Assembly: GCF_001317355.1 (NCBI RefSeq)
Contig: NZ_LKET01000039.1
Span: 286,574-350,573 of the forward strand
DNA: 64,000 nt
DNA from: Oxobacter pfennigii
GTDB lineage: Bacteria; Bacillota; Clostridia; Clostridiales; Oxobacteraceae
Reading direction: 5' to 3'
Part shown: piece by piece, positions 25,416 through 34,314 of the stretch
Layout of the letters: every line of letters begins with the position of its first letter
Position numbering within the stretch: the stretch's first letter is position 1
The notes under the pieces: generated by a model
Told to the model about the DNA's origin: nothing
Seen by the model: the letters and a program-made list of their open reading frames with translations, nothing else
Database searches by the model: none
Position numbers and translations under genes: made by a program

Positions 25416-26330
25416 TTGATGGATAGAATACCTGAAGAAAAGATCTATACCCGGGAAGAACTAATTAAAGAAATCAGAATGATGAAGCAGATGGCTGCCA
25501 ATTCATCGGCGGGAATGCCACCATCAAAAAGGCCGGTCGGCAAGGAGATTTTTCTCGATACCAATGTCGGTAAGATTCGAGTGCTGGCATATAATTTGGA
25601 TAATCCCAATAAGCTGCCTTTGTTTGTGAATATCCATGCCGGAGGGTTTATTTCAGGCAATCCGGAGATGGACGACCCTTATATGATGAATGTGGCCATA
25701 AATGCCAATGCGAAAATTCTCAATATCGACTACAGCTTGGCCCCGGAGTCACCTTTTCCGCAAGCCCTGAATGATTGTTATGCTGTTATTAAGTATGCCT
25801 GCGAGCATCCGGAAGAATTTAATATAGACAAGGACAATATCGCAGTGGGCGGACACAGCGCCGGAGGAAATTTAACTGCTGCCATCTGTATTAAAAATGC
25901 GGGCTTAAAAGAGTTGAACATAAAATGCGTCATCCTGGATTATCCAGCCATGGATATATACACTGACCCATATTTAAAGCCCAAAGGGGGAGGGAGGGCT
26001 GCCGAGACCTTCTTGAACCCCAGTATGTTCAGGCTCTTCAACGCCAGCTACTGCCTCAAAAAGGAAGAACGCAAAAACCCGCTTATTTCTCCGCTGTATG
26101 CATCCAAGGAACAGCTGGAAACGTTCCCGCCAGCGTTAATCATAACGGCAGGTATGGATTCCCTGTGCAAAGAAGCAGAGGATTTTAGGGACTTACTCAT
26201 TGCAGCTGGTGTGGATGCTACCCACAAACGCTTTGAGAACTCAGATCATGGCTTTACAATGAGTGACATGCCGGATGCCAAAGAGGGCTGGGGACTGATG
26301 ATAGACCATCTGAACAAATATCTGAATTAA
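25416..26330 (+). CDS. Alpha/beta hydrolase (HSL/acetyl-esterase family)
   Basis: A 304-residue esterase of the hormone-sensitive-lipase type. The oxyanion motif is HAGGFISGN (HGGG-like, with Ala). The nucleophile elbow is GGHSAGGN near residue 150. Asp is likely in ITAGMDSLCKEAE, and His in SDHGFTMSD near the C-terminus. It should hydrolyse short acyl esters. An AGAGGGTGG site precedes the ATG. No obvious operon partner. Confidence 0.88.
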   Translation: MMDRIPEEKIYTREELIKEIRMMKQMAANSSAGMPPSKRPVGKEIFLDTNVGKIRVLAYNLDNPNKLPLFVNIHAGGFISGNPEMDDPYMMNVAINANAKILNIDYSLAPESPFPQALNDCYAVIKYACEHPEEFNIDKDNIAVGGHSAGGNLTAAICIKNAGLKELNIKCVILDYPAMDIYTDPYLKPKGGGRAAETFLNPSMFRLFNASYCLKKEERKNPLISPLYASKEQLETFPPALIITAGMDSLCKEAEDFRDLLIAAGVDATHKRFENSDHGFTMSDMPDAKEGWGLMIDHLNKYLN

Positions 26331-26385
26331 ACGTAATATTATTTAATATGAAGAGATAAGGGGAGCTGTATAGTTATAATTAATC

Positions 26386-27396
26386 ATGAGTATTGAAAGA
26401 TTAATTCAGGAAAAAGCTTATGAGTTGGGCTATCAAAAGTGTGGAATCATTCCTATAAAGGAATTGGAGGGCTATGACGAAGCGCTTAAAGAAAGGATGG
26501 ATAAGGTTCCTGCTTCAAAGATGTTTTATCAGAGACAAAGCCTCTGACTGATCTTCAAAGACAATATCAATGGGCAAAATCTGTTGTTGTGGCTGTTTCA
26601 CATTATGGGCATTATAAAATACCTGAACAATTAGAGGGCATATAGGCAAGTACTATATTTTTGACGAGCGCGCTGAAGCGGAAACTCAGGAATTCAAAAG
26701 AAGCGCTGCTATGGATCATTTTTTGGAGAGCAAGGGTTAAAAACTGCATCAATCGCAACTTCGGACCTGTAGGGCTACGCTTTGCAGCTATGAAAGCCGG
26801 CCTTGGATTAATACGCAGAAATAATTTTTTTTATACGGAAAAAGGTTCATGGATGGAAATTGAGGCCTGGATTACTGACAGAGATATGGAACTTGTTGAA
26901 ACAACAAACCTGCCAAAATGCCCGGAAGGGTGCAGCAATTGCATAAAGGCCTGCCCGGCTAGATCACTTTCAGATTCCTATACTATGAATCCTATAACTT
27001 GTGTCTCATATCTCACCACTTTCGGAGGACGGGATTTGGATAAGGACCCTTTAAGCAAAAATTTGGTCCCTGGTACTATGGTCGTGATGCCTGCCAGGAT
27101 GTATGTCCTATGAATAAAGGGAAGTGGTCGAGGAGGATGAATATCACGATATTGATGAAAAGACAGTTAACCTGACGCCGGAAAGCATTATGAAAATGGA
27201 AGAGGATTTTTACAGAAAAAATATATAGCCTAAATTCTTTTATCTTACACCGGATGATTTATGGAAATGGAAGGTAAATGTATTGAATTTTATGAGTAAT
27301 AATTATAAGGAAAGCTATAAACAATATATACTAGAGGCTTGCGAAGATAAAAATGAAAAAGTTCGTGAATTTGCTGAAGCAATTTTAAAGAAATAA
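26386..27396 (+). pseudogene. Broken epoxyqueuosine-reductase-like (QueG-type) Fe-S protein
   Basis: The gene starts as MSIERLIQEKAYELGYQKCG, stops at TGA near 26545, and resumes in other frames: QYQWAKSVVVAVSHYG, then GKYYIFDERAEAETQEFKRSAAMDHFL, then FAAMKAGLGLIRRNNFFYTEKGS and the [4Fe-4S] region CPEGCSNCIKACPARSLS. A further shift gives DACQDVCPMNKGKW near 27100, and an in-frame TAG lies at 27226-27228 before the last piece (EACEDKNEKVREFAEAILKK). At least four frameshifts or stops. The parent belonged to the double-cluster, vitamin-B12-dependent QueG-like family. Confidence 0.85.
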
Positions 27397-27438
27397 AAAT
27401 GTGATGCACTTTAAGGAGGTATTCGATGACCATTCCTG

Positions 27439-27470
27439 AAAAACGCCGATGGTATACACCGGCGTTTTTT
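27439..27470. terminator. Bidirectional terminator
   Basis: AAAACGCCG pairs with CGGCGTTTT across a short loop, with A/T runs on both sides, between the dead QueG-like gene and the convergent blaR1. Confidence 0.8.
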
Positions 27471-27471
27471 A

Positions 27472-29754
27472 TTAATTATTATAGGATACTACCGCCTGAA
27501 CAAGTCCATTCTCTGTACTGTCGCTTTTTAACTGCTCCAATGTGAGGTTTTCTTTCTCAGTCAGATAAATGGTTGTCCTGCCTTCATTATTTATAATTGT
27601 AAGATGTGGTGCTTCGCTAATATGTGTTTTCTTTGCATCTTCACCAGCAAATTTATCTCGTGAGGAGTCGGTAAGAACCTGATATCCGGCCACATCATAT
27701 ATCACATGGGTAAAAATAGGATCACCTTCTATTGTATATTGCAAAATTGTAATATCCGCAAACTCCTTGTTTTTTATAGAGGCAAGGAACTTCTCCCAGA
27801 CATTTAAGGTGCTGCCGTGTACTTTTCCGTGGACAACAACAAACATACCATCTTCTTCACCTTGCTCCGGAGGATAATAATCAGGGTAATCATTAAAGGA
27901 TTTTGCTTCTATGTCGGGGATTTGATTAGAATTCCCAACATTCTTTTCTTCAGCAATGGGCTGGATAGCTTTGTCTACATGCTCTGATATCCTGTCTAAA
28001 AGCACTTTGAATTTACCAAAGGTTTTGCTTTCTTCCCAGAGGTCGGCGCCTGCAATAGACTCTGCATAATCGCGGGTATATTCTATAGTGTAAGGCTCAG
28101 AGACACCGTCATAAAGTGTGAAATTTATAATATCTGCATTTTCAATCAGTGAAAACATTATGCATGCATTGATTAAAAAGGGCTTTTGGTTCATAATGCC
28201 GGTGTAATAATCGAGAGCCTGGGTGTTGGTTTTAAGAATTACCGTAACTTTGTAGGGCGGGTTTCTTGTCTGCAATTCAAAACTGTCATAGTTTGTGTGG
28301 TCAGGCATCACCAGCTCATTTATAATACCGCCAACAGCAGAATTGTTTCCCACATAAGGTGTGCGCAATTTCCACAAGCTTTCAACTGAAACTTCTGATA
28401 TATTTTTAAGCTTGAACAGCCAGCGGATATGGGGGTTGAATGAGCGGATATTGGAATCGGATGGACTATCATACGCATGTGCCAGCAGTATATCCCCGTT
28501 TTTTAACTGTATGACGAGATAAAAAGTGTTATTTTGATCATTTGTATCTGCCCTGTAAACTAATTTTGCCTGGTCGATTTTTTCATGTACATTATTTAAA
28601 AGGGGCTGGAAAAGAGAATACAATTCCTGCCTTTTTATATTATACTTATACAGGCTATTGTGCATAACCCAGTCTGTTTGTGCAGGTTCTTTGCTGAAAA
28701 GCACATAGTCTGAGGATATAGTAAAAACAGGTGCCGTATCTGTAGTATACGCAAATGAATACCTTGGTGCGTCGTATATAATTTCTTCAACTCTATAGGT
28801 CGCACCGTTAAAGGAAGTTTGAGTCTTCGGGTTTGCCATTAAGCTGAAAGAAATTCCAAACACAGCAATAAGGGCTATAACTGTGACCCAAAACTGCGGC
28901 TTTTTAAAATTGAGTATGTTTTTTATGCGTCCTTTTGTGTCCACCTCCCCGAAGGCAAGGGGAACGCCGCTTAATATGCGCCTTCCTGAAGTAAGGGCCA
29001 GCAATGAAGAAGAATAACTCTTTTTAATATCACTGCCTAGGCGCCTTATAACCGCTTCGTCACAGGACATTTCCATGTCCTTTGTGCACAGAGAAAATGC
29101 AATCCATACCAAAGGATTAAACCAGTGAATGCAAAGAAGCAGAAAGCTAAACATCTTTATAACATGGTCGAAACGTTTTATGTGGATCCTTTCGTGCAAA
29201 AGGATGTATTCTTTTTCTGCCTCTGATAAGTTTGCCGGCAGATAAATTTTTGGCCGGATGATCCCCAAGACAAAAGGCGTACCCAGATGCCTTGCTATAT
29301 AAACATTATCTTTTTCATGCTTCGAATCTTTAAGCCTGTTTTTAAGATTGATAAGTGAAATCAAGCTGTATAAAATCAAGCTTGCTATACCTGCAATCCA
29401 GATGATCTCTCCGATAAAAATCCATATTTGCAGAGGATTTACACTTGCTTCAGCTATTGGAGCAGGCAATGAGGAGTTTATGACATTATCAATAGTGCTA
29501 ATTCCCGTATTTATCTGGGGAGTTTGAGAATACATAATTTCACTTAGAATAGGTGCAGTGCTGTTTGGTATAAGGCTTAACATGCTTTCAAAAGAGAAAG
29601 GAAATACCAGCCTGAACAGCACAACGCTCCATAAGGCATAGGAAAATATTTTGGGTGCTTTTTTAAGCGCAAGCCTTGCAGCTATCACAAATAAAATCGC
29701 GATGCTTGCGGTATAGCTCATATTGAGTATTTGCACAAACAAGTTATCAAGCAT
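27472..29754 (-). CDS. BlaR1/MecR1-like M56 sensor-transducer peptidase
   Basis: A 760-residue protein. Four N-terminal membrane helices surround the M56 zinc protease domain, with HERIH at 187-191 and IHWFNPLVWIAFSLC plus DMEMSCDEAV just after. One more helix lies near residue 290, then a ~450-residue extracytoplasmic sensor. The sensor lacks the SxxK/SxN motifs of penicillin-binding BlaR1 domains, so the signal may not be a beta-lactam. It should cleave or inactivate the BlaI-type repressor encoded 2 bases upstream when the sensor is occupied. Its central region resembles the stand-alone protein at 17496-18512. Confidence 0.88.
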   Translation of the reverse strand: MLDNLFVQILNMSYTASIAILFVIAARLALKKAPKIFSYALWSVVLFRLVFPFSFESMLSLIPNSTAPILSEIMYSQTPQINTGISTIDNVINSSLPAPIAEASVNPLQIWIFIGEIIWIAGIASLILYSLISLINLKNRLKDSKHEKDNVYIARHLGTPFVLGIIRPKIYLPANLSEAEKEYILLHERIHIKRFDHVIKMFSFLLLCIHWFNPLVWIAFSLCTKDMEMSCDEAVIRRLGSDIKKSYSSSLLALTSGRRILSGVPLAFGEVDTKGRIKNILNFKKPQFWVTVIALIAVFGISFSLMANPKTQTSFNGATYRVEEIIYDAPRYSFAYTTDTAPVFTISSDYVLFSKEPAQTDWVMHNSLYKYNIKRQELYSLFQPLLNNVHEKIDQAKLVYRADTNDQNNTFYLVIQLKNGDILLAHAYDSPSDSNIRSFNPHIRWLFKLKNISEVSVESLWKLRTPYVGNNSAVGGIINELVMPDHTNYDSFELQTRNPPYKVTVILKTNTQALDYYTGIMNQKPFLINACIMFSLIENADIINFTLYDGVSEPYTIEYTRDYAESIAGADLWEESKTFGKFKVLLDRISEHVDKAIQPIAEEKNVGNSNQIPDIEAKSFNDYPDYYPPEQGEEDGMFVVVHGKVHGSTLNVWEKFLASIKNKEFADITILQYTIEGDPIFTHVIYDVAGYQVLTDSSRDKFAGEDAKKTHISEAPHLTIINNEGRTTIYLTEKENLTLEQLKSDSTENGLVQAVVSYNN

Positions 29755-29756
29755 CT

Positions 29757-30119
29757 TTATCCCTCCTTATGCTCATCAATCAATCGCTGAAGCTCATTAA
29801 TTTCCTTGTCACTTAGCTTGTTGCGGCGGGTAAATGCAGCAAAAAATTTAGGAAGGGATCCGCCAAAGGTTTCTTTTATAAATTGTTCTCCCTGTGCCGC
29901 CTGAAATTCATTTTTACTCATTAAGCTTATAACAGTGCCGTTCTGATTTTCAAAAATATTTCTTTCGCACAGTCGTTTAAGCATTGTATATGTGGTTGTA
30001 CGTTTCCAGTTAAAGGCATCGGCGCACAGCTCGGTAAGTGTACGGGAGCTTATGGGCTCGTTAGCCCAAATTAAATCCGCTAACCTTTGCTCCATTTCTC
30101 CTAACTTATATTGTTCCAT
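29757..30119 (-). CDS. blaI: BlaI/MecI-family repressor
   Basis: A 120-residue winged-helix repressor: MEQRLADLIWANEPISSRTLTEL, WKRTTTYTMLKRLCERNIFE and the proteolysis-sensitive C-terminal dimerisation helices (FAAFTRRNKLSDKEINELQRLIDEH, in part). It pairs with the M56 sensor downstream (2-base gap). The start has GGAGGTTGCTTT upstream. Two inverted repeats of TTAGAC type overlap its promoter, consistent with autoregulation. Confidence 0.92.
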   Translation of the reverse strand: MEQYKLGEMEQRLADLIWANEPISSRTLTELCADAFNWKRTTTYTMLKRLCERNIFENQNGTVISLMSKNEFQAAQGEQFIKETFGGSLPKFFAAFTRRNKLSDKEINELQRLIDEHKEG

Positions 30120-30143
30120 AAAGCAACCTCCAGTCGAATGGCA

Positions 30144-30184
30144 TTAGACAATTTTAGTCTAACGCATTTAGACAAGTTTGTCAA
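30144..30184 (-). promoter_or_regulatory. blaI-blaR1 promoter with overlapping operator dyads
   Basis: Minus strand: TTGACA (30184-30179), 17 bases, TAGACT (30161-30156). TTAGAC-N7-GTCTAA (30144-30162) covers the -10, and a second half-site pair (TTTAGACAA/TTGTCAA, 30168-30184) covers the -35. A bound BlaI would block RNA polymerase. Confidence 0.75.
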
Positions 30185-30697
30185 TGATGCTCTTTGTCTT
30201 GCCATTGCCGAAAGACAAGGATTAGAGTATGGTTTTGTGACCATAGCCGATGACCCTTTTAAAGACAGTACAGGCTTGAATATGCATATAGTTGCGTTTA
30301 ATAAATAATTATGCCATAAGGATATAAGCAGGTGTTCTTGCTCATATCTTATTTATCAAAAGTACATACGGAGCGGTAAGTCTTATTAAGGCTCGTTTCC
30401 CCGAACAGTACAGGCAAATAGGCATTCAGCACGGAATAACTTCAAATTATTTTCCATAAATCAACCTTCCTACATACCGCTGTTTATTGTTATAAGCTAA
30501 AAAAGTTTATAACAATAAACAGCGGTTGTCAATTATTGCTAATGATTGTTTTTAGCAATATCAACACCGACGGTAAACATAAAATCAAGTCCTTTCAAAA
30601 TGAATATTGAAGGTATCCCTCTTACAACCTTTATGCGATGGCTCATTGATAAAAGAACTGTGTGATTTGCATGATATGTAAGTAATTTTACAGCCAT
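30185..30697. other. Remnant zone without an intact gene
   Basis: Short protein-like scraps occur in different frames (for example LCLAIAERQGLEYGFVTIAD near 30195-30255 and VSLIKARFPEQYRQIGIQHG near 30370-30450), but none has a full gene or ribosome-binding site. The zone also contains the large hairpin at 30476-30526 and a smaller TTGCTAA/TTAGCAA repeat near 30535-30557. It looks like a deletion or insertion scar. Confidence 0.45.
30476..30526. repeat. 20-bp-arm perfect hairpin
   Basis: The arms at 30476-30495 and 30507-30526 are exact complements, and three further pairs (one G-U) close the helix to a five-A loop. It is not followed by a T-run on the plus strand. It lies in a gene-free zone and may be a regulatory stem, a MITE end or a recombination relic. 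Confidence 0.7.
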
Positions 30698-31009
30698 TTA
30701 TTTTTTCAACAACCGGTTAATTAAGCTTAAAATCATGAGGACATCACCGTCATCCAAGTTTTTTAAGCCTTCCACAGCTTTTTGAATCAGCTCGGGATTT
30801 TTCTGCTTATCATCGAAAAACTGGGCTGGAGTAATACCGAAATATGAGCATATGGCAAAAAACTCAGTTAACGGCGGAAGGGATTTACCGGAAGATATAT
30901 TATATATATAACCTCTGCTATGACCTAAGTCATGACTCATTTGATATTCCGACACTCCTTTTTGTAATCTCAGCTGGGTAATTCTGTCACGGACAAATTT
31001 ACCATACAT
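30698..31009 (-). CDS. XRE-family HTH regulator
   Basis: A 103-residue protein with a Cro/C1-type HTH (VRDRITQLRLQKGVSEYQMSHDLGHSRGYIYNISSGKSLP, in part) and a short helical tail (GLKNLDDGDVLMILSLINRLL). The frame can begin at a GTG at 31018, but that codon lies inside the ribosome-binding site GAGGTG; I take the ATG at 31009. It is divergent from the giant LuxR regulator with a 307-base A/T-rich gap that holds no other gene. Target unknown. Confidence 0.82.
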   Translation of the reverse strand: MYGKFVRDRITQLRLQKGVSEYQMSHDLGHSRGYIYNISSGKSLPPLTEFFAICSYFGITPAQFFDDKQKNPELIQKAVEGLKNLDDGDVLMILSLINRLLKK

Positions 31010-31316
31010 TTCAATCACCTCATCATATATCGTAATTTGAAAAGAGTATAATTATTATAATTATACATGTTATAGTAATTGAAACAATCCTATAATTTAT
31101 GTTATAATGTCGAAAAATACGTTATTTTATGAATATTTTGGCTAAAAGCATCTAAATATATTTGTTAAAAATATATTAATTTACCTTTCTTCATATAGGA
31201 ATATTTTTTAAATAATCGGAGGGCATAAATAAAATTATAAAATTTCGATAGATTTTAAACGGGATGCCGTGTGATATAAAAGAACATCCTCTTCAATTCA
31301 GGTTGGAGGAAATGAT

Positions 31317-33887
31317 ATGCAAAAGAATTTAAACCAGCGAAAAATATATTATTTTTCTGAAAAGTTAAAACAACAACTTGAACAAATATCATATCATCCT
31401 GTAACCGTTATTGAAGCTCCGTCAGGTTTTGGAAAAACTACGGCTGTGAGGGAGTATTTAAAGCAAAAACTTACGGGGGAAAGCTATGAGTTTTGGTATA
31501 CTTGTTTAGGTGAGCAGGAGAATATGGCATGGGAAAGTATTTGCGATCTGATTTCCAATGTAAATGCTGAAGCTGCCGACAGGTTGAAAAGTTTGGGAAT
31601 GCCTACTGCCGAAACTTTGATGTATGTGAGGCACCTCTTGAAGGATTTTTATTCCGAAAAAGAAACATACCTGGTAATAGATAATTATCAACTTGTAAAT
31701 TGTGAAATTCCATATGAATTAATGAGCGCCTTTTCAATGCATAGATGTCCCTATGTCCATATGATATTTATTACACAGAATCTCAATACAAAGAAGCAAA
31801 TCACATTTCACAATGATAATGTGCACACTATTGACTCATCGGTACTTTTTTTTGACAAGGAAAGTACAAAAAGTCTTTTCCGCATGGAGGGTATCCGCCT
31901 AACTGATGGCATGCTTAACCATGTTTATTCAAGTACTGAAGGCTGGGTAGCCGCTATACGGCTGCAAATAATAAATTATAAGGAAACCGGCTCTTTTAAC
32001 TATACTGCAGATATTGAGCGGTTGGTGAAAACAGCTGTATGGGATAAGCTTACAGCAGAAGAAAAAGAATTTCTGCTTATAATATCCGTCAAAGAAAGCT
32101 TTACAGCAAAACAAGCAGCACACATGATTGAAAAAGATATTTTACCGGAGAGTATCAAAAATCTATTAAATTCAAATGATTTTATAAAGTTTTTTCCGGA
32201 TAAAAGTATATATTCCATGCACAGTATTTTACTGGGTTATTTGAGAAATCAATTCTATCAACACCAGCCTGAGGAATTTCAGAAGTTCATATTGCATCTT
32301 GCAGGAAGGTGCTGTGCCGGTGAATTGCAACTGTTAAACGCTGCAAAATTTTTTATGAAGGTTAGAGATTATGAAGCCATATTGGCATTGCCTTTTGACG
32401 GAACATATATAACTGACCAGGGAGAAAAAGACATATCGGGACTTATTTCAGAACTGATCGATAAATGCCCGGAGGGAATTCTTTATAAATATCCATTTGC
32501 CATTCTTTTGTTTGCTTATATAATGCTTTTTAAGGGAAATGGAAAAAATGGGAGAATATTATTTGACATGATTGACTTCGTAATTGAAACTAATAAAGCC
32601 AATTTGAGTCAAAAAGAACTTAAAAGGCTTAAGGGTGAGTACTTGCTCTTAAAGTCTCTTACTGCTCACAATGATATAAAAAAGATGGGCGAAGGGGCAA
32701 GAGAAGCCCTTAAAATTTTAGATGCTCCAAGCAGTATCATTTTGAAGGATATGCCTTGGAATTTTGGATGTGTATCTATAATGTGCCTGTTCTGGCGTGA
32801 ACCTGGAAAGCTGGACGAAGCTTTAAGAGACATTGAAGAGTTTCTGCCATATCATTTGGAGCTTACATACGGGCAGGGAACCGGTGCTGACGCCGCTATG
32901 AAAGCTGAGGTCATGTTTATGCGCGGAGAAGATGAAAAGGCGGAAATTTTGTGTCATAAAGCATTATACGAAGCCAGGAGTGAACAGCAAATCAGTATAT
33001 GCCTGTGTGCGGAATTAATCCTTGCCAGAATAGCTATTCTTAGAGGAGATGTGAATGGTTATTTAACAGCAGTAAAAAGTATTCAAAATTATGCAAAAGA
33101 GGACTCTGAATATTATGTAGTCCGCATGGTGAATTTATGTCTTTCAGTTATTGATATATTACTCGACTCAGCAGAAAAATTTGCTAGATATTTTGAAGAT
33201 ATGGAGAGTATAAAGAAGATAATGTATGCTCCTGCCATTCCGTATTTTCAAATACTTTACTCTTATTTTCTGCTTAATAAAATGAGGTATAAAGAGCTTT
33301 GCGGATTATCACAGACCATTGTGAAGGCCGGTAAGAATATGAATTATATATTTTCTCAGGTATATCATTTAATATTTTTGACCATTGCAAAGCTAAACAG
33401 CGGTTCTGCCAAAGAAGCACTTGAATACTTCAAGGAAGCCCTCGATTTAGCCATACCTGACAGAATTTATCTGCCTTTTGCTTTGCAGTGGGGGGCGCTG
33501 AAAGACCTTTTGGAGTCAATGAATAATTCAAATGAGTCATACCACGTATCCTCTCCCCACACAAAAATGCACAAAGCATCTTTTGCATCTTCTAATTATA
33601 ATCATACCTCATCAGAAAATAGAAACAGCTTCCTGGAGCTGATAACACTTTGCAAACGGCAGGCTTATGGCAAAAACATTATCAAGAAATTTCTTCAACA
33701 AACTCAATCGCCGCTGACTCCAAGAGAAAGGGAAGTAGCTCTTTTAGCCAGGGACAGATATAGCAAAAAAGATATAGCAAGCAAGCTTTATATATCAGAA
33801 AAAACTGTTAAAACTATTCTTCAGAATATATATTATAAACTGGACATTCATTCGAAGTCTGATTTAAGCAAAATGGAGCTTTTATAA
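31317..33887 (+). CDS. MalT-like LuxR-family ATPase regulator
   Basis: An 856-residue STAND-type regulator. The N-terminal NTPase has a Walker A APSGFGKTT at residues 34-42 and YLVIDNYQLV as Walker B-like strand. The middle (residues 350-740) is made of helical TPR-like repeats. The C-terminal LuxR HTH reads SPLTPREREVALLARDRYSKKDIASKLYISEKTVKTILQNI (in part). Such proteins switch on genes upon binding a sugar or peptide inducer plus ATP. The start has GGTTGGAGG upstream. A terminator follows, so its target operon is not downstream on the same transcript. Confidence 0.88.
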   Translation: MQKNLNQRKIYYFSEKLKQQLEQISYHPVTVIEAPSGFGKTTAVREYLKQKLTGESYEFWYTCLGEQENMAWESICDLISNVNAEAADRLKSLGMPTAETLMYVRHLLKDFYSEKETYLVIDNYQLVNCEIPYELMSAFSMHRCPYVHMIFITQNLNTKKQITFHNDNVHTIDSSVLFFDKESTKSLFRMEGIRLTDGMLNHVYSSTEGWVAAIRLQIINYKETGSFNYTADIERLVKTAVWDKLTAEEKEFLLIISVKESFTAKQAAHMIEKDILPESIKNLLNSNDFIKFFPDKSIYSMHSILLGYLRNQFYQHQPEEFQKFILHLAGRCCAGELQLLNAAKFFMKVRDYEAILALPFDGTYITDQGEKDISGLISELIDKCPEGILYKYPFAILLFAYIMLFKGNGKNGRILFDMIDFVIETNKANLSQKELKRLKGEYLLLKSLTAHNDIKKMGEGAREALKILDAPSSIILKDMPWNFGCVSIMCLFWREPGKLDEALRDIEEFLPYHLELTYGQGTGADAAMKAEVMFMRGEDEKAEILCHKALYEARSEQQISICLCAELILARIAILRGDVNGYLTAVKSIQNYAKEDSEYYVVRMVNLCLSVIDILLDSAEKFARYFEDMESIKKIMYAPAIPYFQILYSYFLLNKMRYKELCGLSQTIVKAGKNMNYIFSQVYHLIFLTIAKLNSGSAKEALEYFKEALDLAIPDRIYLPFALQWGALKDLLESMNNSNESYHVSSPHTKMHKASFASSNYNHTSSENRNSFLELITLCKRQAYGKNIIKKFLQQTQSPLTPREREVALLARDRYSKKDIASKLYISEKTVKTILQNIYYKLDIHSKSDLSKMELL

Positions 33888-33895
33888 AATATCAA

Positions 33896-33966
33896 ATATA
33901 CTCCTGAAAGGAGTATATAAATTAAAAAATACCCTGCTGTGTTTATTTATAACGGCAGGGTATTTT
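33896..33966 (+). terminator. Hairpin plus intrinsic terminator after the LuxR gene
   Basis: TATACTCC/GGAGTATA at 33896-33918 forms a small hairpin. AAAATACCCTGC (33926-33937) pairs with GCAGGGTATTTT (33955-33966) as a terminator. The remaining 348 bases to the chemoreceptor gene are A/T-rich with no recognisable gene. Confidence 0.8.
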
Positions 33967-34314
33967 CACACAATCGATATTTGTAATATGTATAGGAGGT
34001 TTTGATATATAAGAAGCTCTGAATGTTTTTTAAAGAGTATTTTACGTTATTTTTTTGAAAATCAGATCCTTAATAAATAAATTAGCTATCACAATGTTGC
34101 TGTTCTGCATTTAATAAATATACTCCTAAAAGTCTCATGAAAAAAAGCCAACAATACTTTACAATATCCGACAGGGAACCATTTATAAGTACTTTTATTT
34201 CACCATCTATGGCAGAAGTTAAAAGGTATACCGGATATATGCTAATTACCATTCCAAATACAACTGAAGCAAAATGTTAAAGTACCAAAAGAATAAGGAG
34301 GCAATTAAAGTACT

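Noticed and set aside
30111..30308. 65-codon frame on the plus strand starting inside blaI
   Set aside because: It runs antisense through the blaI promoter. Only the last third looks protein-like (LCLAIAERQGLEYGFVTIAD), so at most it is a remnant.
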